Both the position numbers and the translations under genes were made by a program. This document shows positions 1 to 5,094 of a stretch of DNA of 5,094 nucleotides, piece after piece. This DNA comes from Pseudomonadota bacterium (lineage in GTDB: Bacteria > Pseudomonadota > Gammaproteobacteria > Xanthomonadales > Xanthomonadaceae). The notes beneath the pieces were generated by a model. It was not told where the DNA came from and ran no database searches. It saw only the letters and a list, made by a program, of their open reading frames with translations. Location: the NCBI GenBank assembly GCA_023423675.1, contig JAFAFD010000457.1:1-5094 (forward strand). Direction: 5' to 3'. Within the stretch, counting starts at the first letter, position 1. Every line of letters begins with the position of its first letter.

Positions 1-223
1 CGAAGGCGCTGTTCTGCACGCCGGAAACGTGCTCGAGCAGGCCGCCGAGCGTGCGGTTCTGTGCCTGCGGGTTGTCGACGGTCACCCGGCTGTCGATGCG
101 CGAGGGCTGGCTGGCCTCCACCTGCAGGGTGGGCAGGGTGGGCGCGTCCGCCGCCTTGGCGGAATGGAGGGCGACGGACTGAAGGGCGAGGGGGATGGCT
201 GCAGCTAGCAGGTGGCGACGCAT
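1..223 (-). CDS. TonB-dependent outer-membrane receptor, N-terminal part (probable zinc/metal uptake)
   Basis: The gene is partial: 74 codons are present and the rest lies beyond the left edge. It starts at the ATG at 223, six bases after a GGAG ribosome binding site. Residues 1-24 form a signal peptide: a basic MRRH start, a hydrophobic core LLAAAIPLAL, and a likely cleavage after AKA (22-24). Residues 29-37 (TLPTLQVEA) look like a TonB box, which contacts TonB to drive energy-dependent import. Residues 59-74 (LGGLLEHVSGVQNSAF) are the typical start of the plug domain, of the L..LL..v.GVq type. The beta-barrel is not in the window. Such receptors import scarce ligands across the outer membrane. 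The wording of the plug start resembles the zinc/copper receptor group (ZnuD-like) more than siderophore receptors, and the Zur-like operator in front of the gene supports zinc. The substrate is inferred, while the receptor family is well supported. Confidence 0.85.
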   Translation of the reverse strand, partial: MRRHLLAAAIPLALQSVALHSAKAADAPTLPTLQVEASQPSRIDSRVTVDNPQAQNRTLGGLLEHVSGVQNSAF

Positions 224-229
224 GACACG

Positions 230-235
230 CTCCGT
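230..235 (-). promoter_or_regulatory. Ribosome binding site of the TonB-dependent receptor gene
   Basis: On the minus strand ACGGAG lies six bases before the ATG at 223. This good Shine-Dalgarno match fixes the start codon and places a complete signal peptide directly after it. Confidence 0.75.
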
Positions 236-246
236 AAAAATGGTGT

Positions 247-269
247 GAAATGTTATAACGTAACGCTTT
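247..269. promoter_or_regulatory. Predicted Zur (zinc uptake regulator) operator
   Basis: The left half reads GAAATGTTATA, which matches all 11 positions of the left half of the 23-bp gammaproteobacterial Zur box as I recall it (GAAATGTTATA, one free base, then its mirror). The right half (CGTAACGCTTT) keeps 6 of 11 positions, including the TAAC core. The site covers the -10 element of the receptor promoter, where zinc-loaded Zur would block RNA polymerase. It is adjoined by GTAACG direct repeats at 260-265 and 270-275. The match is seen by eye. Zur binding, rather than binding by another Fur-family member, is inferred, but the sequence is unlike a Fur box and the target type (a TonB receptor) fits. 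Confidence 0.7.
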
Positions 270-279
270 GTAACGACAA
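252..279 (-). promoter_or_regulatory. Sigma-70-type promoter for the TonB-dependent receptor gene
   Basis: On the minus strand there is a -35 candidate TTGTCG (279-274; 4 of 6 matches to TTGACA), a 16-base spacer, and a -10 TATAAC (257-252; 5 of 6 matches to TATAAT). Transcription would start near 245 and leave a leader of about 20 bases carrying the ribosome binding site. The -10 element lies inside the predicted Zur operator, which is the usual layout for repression. Confidence 0.5.
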
Positions 280-300
280 ACGATTTCTTCGCCGTATCAT
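273..300 (+). promoter_or_regulatory. Possible weak promoter of lhr
   Basis: A plus-strand -10 candidate TATCAT (295-300; 5 of 6 matches) has a poor -35 partner ACGACA (273-278; 4 of 6) at a 16-base spacing. If used, transcription would begin around 307, only about 8 bases before the lhr ATG, so the mRNA would be almost leaderless. No strong Shine-Dalgarno sequence precedes 315. The arrangement is consistent with low expression but rests on short degenerate motifs only. Confidence 0.25.
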
Positions 301-314
301 CGAAGCCATCATCG

Positions 315-3300
315 ATGGCGACCGGCCCTGCCTTGGATTCCCTGCAGCACTTCCATCCCGCCACCCGTGACTGGTTCCGTTCCGCGTTCGCCGCATCGAC
401 GCCGGTGCAGGACGAGGCGTGGGCGTCGATCGCCGCGGGCCAGCACACCCTGGTGGTGGCGCCGACCGGATCGGGCAAGACGCTGGCTGCGTTCCTGCAT
501 GCGATCGACCAGGTCTTCGGCGAGCGCGATGGCGACGCACGCCGCGACCCGGCGGCCAAGCCCGTACCGCGCACGCGCGTGCTGTACCTGTCGCCGATCA
601 AGGCATTGGGCAGCGATGTGCAGCGCAACCTGCAGGTGCCCCTGAAGGGCATCAGCGCCCGCCGCGGCGAGCGCGGCGATCCGGCGGTGGCCCTGACCGT
701 GGCCATGCGCACCGGCGATACCAGCAGCAGTGACCGCGCACGCCTGGTGCGGCGCCCGCCGGATATCCTGATCACCACGCCAGAGTCGCTGTACCTGATG
801 CTGACCTCGCAGGCGAGGGAGATCCTGCGCGATGTGCATACGGTGATCCTCGATGAGATCCATGCGGTGGCGGGCGGCAAGCGTGGCTCGCACTTGGCGC
901 TGAGCCTGGAGCGGCTCGATGCGCTGCTGCAGGCACCCGCACAACGCATCGGCCTGTCGGCCACGGTGCGCCCGGTCGAGGGCGTTGCCGCCTTCCTCGG
1001 CGGTGATCGCCCGGTGCAGGTGGTGCAGCCGCCTTCGCAGCGGCAGCTGGAACTGAAGATCGTGGTGCCGGTGGAGGACATGACCGACCTGGTCGTGCAC
1101 GGTCCCGGCGAAGGACGCGGGGCCGGCACGCGCACCGGTTCGATCTGGCCGCATGTGGAAGCCAGCATTCTCGACAACGTGATGCGGCATCGCTCCACGA
1201 TTGTCTTTGCCAATTCGCGTGGCGTGGCGGAACGGCTGACTGCACGACTCAACGAGCTGCATGCCGAGCGCACGGGCGTCGAGCCTGCGGGCGAAGCGGA
1301 TGCTGCGGATACAGCCGCCTACGGATCGTTCACCGGCAGCACGGTGAACCGTGTCACCACGCCGGCCTCGGTGATCGCCCGCTCGCACCACGGCTCGGTG
1401 TCCAAGGAACAGCGCGCCGCCATCGAGCAGGCGCTGAAGTCGGGTGACCTGCGCTGCGTGGTCGCCACCTCCAGTCTTGAGCTGGGCATCGACATGGGCC
1501 TGGTGGACCTGGTGATCCAGGTCGCAGCGCCGCCTTCGGTGTCCAGTGCACTGCAGCGGGTGGGCCGTGCCGGTCACCAGGTGGGCGGCATGTCACGCGG
1601 CCTGCTGTATCCGCGCACGCGCCGTGATCTGGTCGATGCTGTGGTGGTGGTGGACAGCATGCTGCATGGACGCATCGAAGCCCTCGATCCGCCGCGCAAT
1701 CCGCTCGATGTGCTGGCCCAGCAGACCGTGGCGGCGGTAGCGATGGAGCCACTCGATGTCGAGGCCTGGTTCGCACGCGTGCGCCGGGCTGCGCCGTACC
1801 GCACGCTGCCGCGCAGTGCCTTCGACGCAGTGCTGGACATGCTGGCCGGCCGCTATCCGTCCGATGCGTTTGCCGGTTTCCGCCCGCGGCTTGTCTGGGA
1901 CCGGAAGACAGGCACGTTGACCGCACGTCCTGGCGCCCGCCAGCTGGCAGTGACCAGCGGCGGCACCATTCCCGACCGCGGCATGTATGCCGTTGTCCTG
2001 CCCGAGGGTGAAGAACAGGCAGGATCGCGCCGTGTCGGCGAGCTGGATGAAGAGATGGTCCACGAGTCGCGGGTGAATGATGTGATCACCCTCGGCGCAA
2101 CGTCCTGGCGCATCGACCAGATCACCCTCGACCAGGTCGTGGTGACGCCAGCGCCGGGGCGCTCGGCGCGGCTGCCGTTCTGGCGCGGCGAAGGCATCGG
2201 CCGCCCGGCCGAGCTGGGGCAGGCCACCGGCGCCTTCCTGGCGGAACTCGAGACCGAGCCTGGCGGCGCTGCCGAGCCGTCGCCGGCATTGCTCGCCCGG
2301 CTGCGCGATCGCGGCCTGGATGAACGCGCGATCAGCAACATGCTGGCGCTCGTGGCCGAACAGCAGCAGGCCACCGGTGTGCTGCCCACCGACCTGCGCC
2401 TGGTCGTCGAGCGCTGCCGTGATGAACTCGGCGACTGGCGGGTGATGCTGCATTCGCCCTACGGCCGCCGCGTGCACGATCCCTGGGCGCTGGCGGTGGC
2501 TGCGCGCCTGCGCGAGCAGGCTGGCATCGATCCGGCCGTGGTGGCCAGCGACGACGGCATCATCGTCCGCATGCCCGACCGCAGTGGCACACCGCCAGGT
2601 GCGGAACTGTTCCTGTTCGATGCGTCCCACCTGCGCCAGGTCATCAACCGCTCGGTCGCCGGTTCCGCGTTGTTCGCCGCACGTTTCCGTGAGTGTGCCT
2701 CGCGCGCGCTGCTGCTGCCGCGGCGCACGCCGGGCAAGCGCTCGCCGTTGTGGCAGCAGCGCCTGCGTGCGGGGCAGCTGCTGGAGATCGCCCGTGGCCA
2801 CGATGAGTTCCCGATCCTGGTGGAGACTGCGCGCGAGTGCCTGCAGGACGTCTACGACCTGGATGCACTGGATGCGCTGATGCTGCGCGTGCAGGCCGGC
2901 CAGGTCCAGGTGGTCGAGGTGGATACGGCCGTGCCATCGCCGTTCGCGGCGAACCTGCTGTTCGGCTATGTCGCCGAGTTCATGTACGAAGCCGATGTAC
3001 CGCTGGCCGAACGGCGCGCATCGGTGCTGTCGCTCGACAGTGGCCTGCTGGCGGAACTGCTCGGCGAGGTGGATCTGGGCGAACTGCTGGACGATGCCGT
3101 GGTGGCCACCGTGGAGCGCGAGCTGCAACGCCTGGATCCGGCCCGCCACGGACGTGGCAGCGAAGGCGTGGCCGACCTGCTGCGTGAGCTTGGCCCGCTG
3201 CCGGCCGTGGAGGTCGCGCAGCGCATCACCGAGCCCGCGCAGGCGGATGCCTGGCTGCGGGCGCTGCAGGCGGCGGGTCGTGCGATCCGCGTTCCCGTCG

Positions 3301-5000
3301 CAGGGGCCCAGCAGTGGGCGGCGGTGGAAGATGCCGCGCGCCTGCGCGATGCCCTGGGCATCATCCCGCCGGCGGACGTGGCCGAGGTCTTCCTGGCCCC
3401 GGTGCCGGATCCGCTGGGTGATCTGCTCGGCCGCCACGCGCGCACCCATGGGCCCTTCAGCAGTGGCAGCGTGGCCGCCCGTTTCGGCCTCGGTGTGGCG
3501 GTGGTGGATGCTGCCCTGCACGCGCTGCAGGAACAGGGCCGGGTGGTACGCGGCCGGTTCGGCCTGGATCGTCGCGCGGCAGACGAGAATGCCGCGGAAG
3601 CTTCACCGCGTGCAGGCCATGAGTGGGTAGGCACGGAGGTGCTGCAACGGCTGCGGCTGCGATCCTTGCAGGCCGCCCGCGAGGCGACCCGCCCGGTACC
3701 GCAGCAGGCCTATGTCGGTCTGCTGCTGCAGGGGCAGGGTGTGCTGCCTGGGGCCGCGCGCGCCAGCGACAGCGACGGCGTGCTGCAGGTGATCGAACAA
3801 CTGGCGGGGCTGCCACTGCCGGCATCGCTGTGGGAACAGCAGGTACTGCCCGCGCGCGTGCCCGACTACACGCCTGCGCTGCTGGATGAACTGCTGGCCA
3901 CCGGCACGGTGCTCTGGGTCGGCCATGGCCGGCTGGGCGACGACGATGGGCTGGTGTCGCTGCACCTGCGTGAGCGTGCCGCTGAAACCCTGCCGGTCAC
4001 ACCGGTGCTCGCCGAAGACTCACCGATGCAGCAGGCCATCCTGCAGGTGCTGGCCGACGGCGGTGCGTTCTTCGCCCGGCAACTGGCGATGCAGGTACAG
4101 CCGCGACTGGTCGGTGCAGACACGGCGGGTGAGGATTTCCAGACGGCGCTGTGGCAGCTGGCCTGGCGCGGACAGATCAGCAGTGACCTGTGGGCGCCGC
4201 TGCGTGCGCTGGGCGGAGCGCGGCCTGCACGGGCGCGGCCAACGCCGGTGTCGCGCCGCCGTCGCGGCTTTGCCTTCGTTCCGCTGACGACGGACACCGC
4301 AGGACTGGAGCTGGCCAGCAGCACGGGGCCGACGCTGGCAGGACGCTGGTCGCTGCTGCCGCGGGAGCGGGCCAGCGACACGCTGCGCGCTCTGGCACAG
4401 ACCGAGGCGCTGCTGGACCGCTACACGGTGGTCACCCGCAGCGCAGCGATGAGCGAAGCCGTGGCCGGTGGATTCCCGGCACTGCGTCCGGTGCTGCGCA
4501 GCATGGAGGATGCCGGCCAGCTGCTGCGCGGTCGCTTCGTGGAAGGCATGGGCGGCGCCCAGTTCGCCCAGCGCGACGACATCGACCGCCTGCGTGCCAG
4601 CGCCGAGCAGGCAGGCGGGGCTGGCGCCTGGGTTGCGTTGTCGGCGCTGGATCCCGCCAATCCCTTCGGCAGCCTGCTGCCGTGGCCCCAGTCGATCGCC
4701 GGGCCGCGTCCGGTGCGCCGGGCCGGTGCGATGGTGGTGATCGGCGAAGGCCGCCTGCAGCTGTACCTGCCGCAGGGCGGCCGCCAGCTGAGCAGCTGGA
4801 TCGACGACACGGCACCCGACGCGGCCACGCGCTGGGCAGCGGCGGCGCAGGCGCTGGCCGTGGGCCTTCGGCGTGGCCGGCGGCTGTCCTTCACCCTGGA
4901 GCGGATCAACGACGAGCCCGTCCATCGCGGGTCCGCCGTCGATGCCCTGCGCGCGGCGGGATTCAGCAATGAACCGCGCGGGCTGGGCTGGAACGGCTGA
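315..5000 (+). CDS. lhr: Lhr, long-form superfamily 2 ATP-dependent DNA repair helicase
   Basis: The protein is an ATP-driven 3'-to-5' DNA helicase/translocase of the Lhr family, cytoplasmic, tied to DNA repair. It has 1561 residues; E. coli Lhr has 1538. The helicase core holds a Q-motif-like TPVQ (29-32), motif I APTGSGKT (49-56), Ia YLSPIKALGSD (91-101), TTPESL (154-159), motif II DEIH (180-183), motif III SAT (215-217), motif IV IVFANSR (296-302), motif V ATSSLELGIDMG (384-395) and motif VI QRVGRAGH (414-421). The Lhr-specific winged-helix and beta-barrel part follows to about 860, with the signature TSGGTIPDRGMY (547-558) and SWRI (597-600), whose Trp is probably the DNA-stacking one known in mycobacterial Lhr. 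Residues about 870-1561 are the C-terminal winged-helix/AlkZ-like region of the long form. Most of its length reads like E. coli Lhr as I recall it. A 22-residue Ala/Glu/Arg-rich stretch (1083-1104) looks longer than in E. coli. The aspartate at the E. coli C-terminus appears to be Gly1558. ATG 315 is the first in-frame start after a stop at 261, and its N-terminus (FHPATRDWF) fits the family. No repair gene is adjacent in the window; in E. coli lhr follows rnt. Confidence 0.97.
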   Translation: MATGPALDSLQHFHPATRDWFRSAFAASTPVQDEAWASIAAGQHTLVVAPTGSGKTLAAFLHAIDQVFGERDGDARRDPAAKPVPRTRVLYLSPIKALGSDVQRNLQVPLKGISARRGERGDPAVALTVAMRTGDTSSSDRARLVRRPPDILITTPESLYLMLTSQAREILRDVHTVILDEIHAVAGGKRGSHLALSLERLDALLQAPAQRIGLSATVRPVEGVAAFLGGDRPVQVVQPPSQRQLELKIVVPVEDMTDLVVHGPGEGRGAGTRTGSIWPHVEASILDNVMRHRSTIVFANSRGVAERLTARLNELHAERTGVEPAGEADAADTAAYGSFTGSTVNRVTTPASVIARSHHGSVSKEQRAAIEQALKSGDLRCVVATSSLELGIDMGLVDLVIQVAAPPSVSSALQRVGRAGHQVGGMSRGLLYPRTRRDLVDAVVVVDSMLHGRIEALDPPRNPLDVLAQQTVAAVAMEPLDVEAWFARVRRAAPYRTLPRSAFDAVLDMLAGRYPSDAFAGFRPRLVWDRKTGTLTARPGARQLAVTSGGTIPDRGMYAVVLPEGEEQAGSRRVGELDEEMVHESRVNDVITLGATSWRIDQITLDQVVVTPAPGRSARLPFWRGEGIGRPAELGQATGAFLAELETEPGGAAEPSPALLARLRDRGLDERAISNMLALVAEQQQATGVLPTDLRLVVERCRDELGDWRVMLHSPYGRRVHDPWALAVAARLREQAGIDPAVVASDDGIIVRMPDRSGTPPGAELFLFDASHLRQVINRSVAGSALFAARFRECASRALLLPRRTPGKRSPLWQQRLRAGQLLEIARGHDEFPILVETARECLQDVYDLDALDALMLRVQAGQVQVVEVDTAVPSPFAANLLFGYVAEFMYEADVPLAERRASVLSLDSGLLAELLGEVDLGELLDDAVVATVERELQRLDPARHGRGSEGVADLLRELGPLPAVEVAQRITEPAQADAWLRALQAAGRAIRVPVAGAQQWAAVEDAARLRDALGIIPPADVAEVFLAPVPDPLGDLLGRHARTHGPFSSGSVAARFGLGVAVVDAALHALQEQGRVVRGRFGLDRRAADENAAEASPRAGHEWVGTEVLQRLRLRSLQAAREATRPVPQQAYVGLLLQGQGVLPGAARASDSDGVLQVIEQLAGLPLPASLWEQQVLPARVPDYTPALLDELLATGTVLWVGHGRLGDDDGLVSLHLRERAAETLPVTPVLAEDSPMQQAILQVLADGGAFFARQLAMQVQPRLVGADTAGEDFQTALWQLAWRGQISSDLWAPLRALGGARPARARPTPVSRRRRGFAFVPLTTDTAGLELASSTGPTLAGRWSLLPRERASDTLRALAQTEALLDRYTVVTRSAAMSEAVAGGFPALRPVLRSMEDAGQLLRGRFVEGMGGAQFAQRDDIDRLRASAEQAGGAGAWVALSALDPANPFGSLLPWPQSIAGPRPVRRAGAMVVIGEGRLQLYLPQGGRQLSSWIDDTAPDAATRWAAAAQALAVGLRRGRRLSFTLERINDEPVHRGSAVDALRAAGFSNEPRGLGWNG

Positions 5001-5019
5001 GGTCGAGTGACGCTCGACC
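5001..5019. repeat. Hairpin directly after the lhr stop codon
   Basis: GGTCGAG (5001-5007) pairs perfectly with CTCGACC (5013-5019) across a 5-base loop, starting at the first base after TGA. There is no T-run behind it, so it is not a classical intrinsic terminator. It shares the TCGAG/CTCGA core of the SMAG copies downstream but lacks the GTAG head, so it may be a decayed or partial copy. It could still protect the lhr mRNA 3' end or slow the polymerase. Confidence 0.6.
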
Positions 5020-5025
5020 GCTCCT

Positions 5026-5050
5026 GTAGAGCCGAGCCCACGCTCGACTG
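5026..5050 (+). repeat. SMAG (GTAG-type REP) palindrome, copy 1
   Basis: A GTAG head (5026-5029) is followed by a stem AGCCGAGC (5030-5037), a CCAC loop, and GCTCGACT (5042-5049), 8 pairs with one mismatch (5032 to 5047). This is the form of the SMAG repeats of Stenotrophomonas, a REP family thought to be spread by REP-associated tyrosine transposases (RAYTs) that recognise GTAG. No transposase is present in the window, so the copy is non-autonomous. Confidence 0.8.
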
Positions 5051-5055
5051 CATTT

Positions 5056-5079
5056 GTAGAGTCGAGCCATGCTCGACTG
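5056..5079 (+). repeat. SMAG (GTAG-type REP) palindrome, copy 2
   Basis: GTAG (5056-5059) precedes AGTCGAGC (5060-5067), a CAT loop and GCTCGACT (5071-5078), a perfect 8-bp stem. It is in the same orientation as copy 1 and its head lies 30 bases downstream of that of copy 1. A CATTT spacer separates the two units. Its stem sequence differs from copy 1 in the left arm, so the two are not a recent exact duplication. Confidence 0.8.
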
Positions 5080-5094
5080 AGCCGAGCATAGGCT
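5080..5094 (-). repeat. Inverted SMAG copy, cut by the window edge
   Basis: The last 15 bases contain AGCCGAGC (5080-5087), ATA, then GGCT. Read on the minus strand this is the distal part of a SMAG unit whose GTAG head would lie just past the right edge. It abuts copy 2 with no spacer, giving a head-out inverted pair, a dimer form typical of REP-type repeats. The missing end makes this call tentative. Confidence 0.55.

Noticed and set aside
309..1577. 422-codon open frame on the minus strand covering the Lhr helicase core
   Set aside because: It is antisense to the conserved helicase motifs and has an Arg/His/Gln-rich translation without a known fold; a shadow of GC-rich coding sequence.
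1638..1655. GTG triplet run as a microsatellite
   Set aside because: It encodes the hydrophobic VVVVD strand of the Lhr core in frame and is short, so it is ordinary coding sequence.
1593..3521. 642-codon open frame on the minus strand inside lhr
   Set aside because: It mirrors the high-GC codon pattern of lhr, has low-complexity His/Arg/Gln-rich translation, no recognisable domain and no ribosome binding site that I can see. The plus-strand Lhr reading is conserved across the whole stretch.
4020..4925. 301-codon minus-strand open frame in the lhr 3' part
   Set aside because: Same reasons: antisense to conserved Lhr C-terminal sequence, compositionally biased, no start signals.
5001..5019. 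Intrinsic (rho-independent) terminator for lhr
   Set aside because: The 7-bp stem is perfect but no T-run follows (GCTCC does), so it is listed as a hairpin repeat only.
5026..5094. CRISPR array
   Set aside because: The units are palindromic, unequal in sequence, in both orientations and separated by 0-5 bases, which fits REP/SMAG repeats and not direct repeats with unique spacers.

Overview
The window is GC-rich, with a Xanthomonadaceae look. The GTAG-headed small palindromes in the last 94 bases match the SMAG (Stenotrophomonas maltophilia GTAG) repeat family, so Stenotrophomonas is the most likely genus. This assignment is by recognition of the repeat and of the protein style, not by a search.

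Layout: (1) Positions 1-223, minus strand, hold the first 74 codons of a TonB-dependent outer-membrane receptor that runs off the left edge. A signal peptide, a TonB-box-like segment and the start of the plug domain are visible. (2) Positions 224-314 are an AT-richer divergent intergenic region. It holds a good minus-strand promoter for the receptor, overlapped by a sequence that closely matches the gammaproteobacterial Zur (zinc uptake regulator) operator. A weaker plus-strand promoter may serve the helicase gene. (3) Positions 315-5000, plus strand, are a single intact 1561-residue ORF, the long (full-length) form of Lhr, a superfamily 2 DNA repair helicase. All helicase motifs are present, followed by the long C-terminal region of winged-helix/AlkZ-like modules. 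(4) Positions 5001-5094 are a run of short hairpins directly after the lhr stop: one hairpin without GTAG, two direct SMAG copies, and the start of an inverted copy cut by the right edge.

The two genes are divergently transcribed and need not act together. The receptor is predicted to import a metal (zinc, from the operator) across the outer membrane. Lhr acts on DNA in the cytoplasm. I see no novel multi-gene system. The points most worth checking are the Zur box, which assigns a likely substrate to the truncated receptor, and the C-terminal end of Lhr, where the aspartate reported as necessary for uracil-DNA glycosylase activity in E. coli Lhr appears to be glycine.
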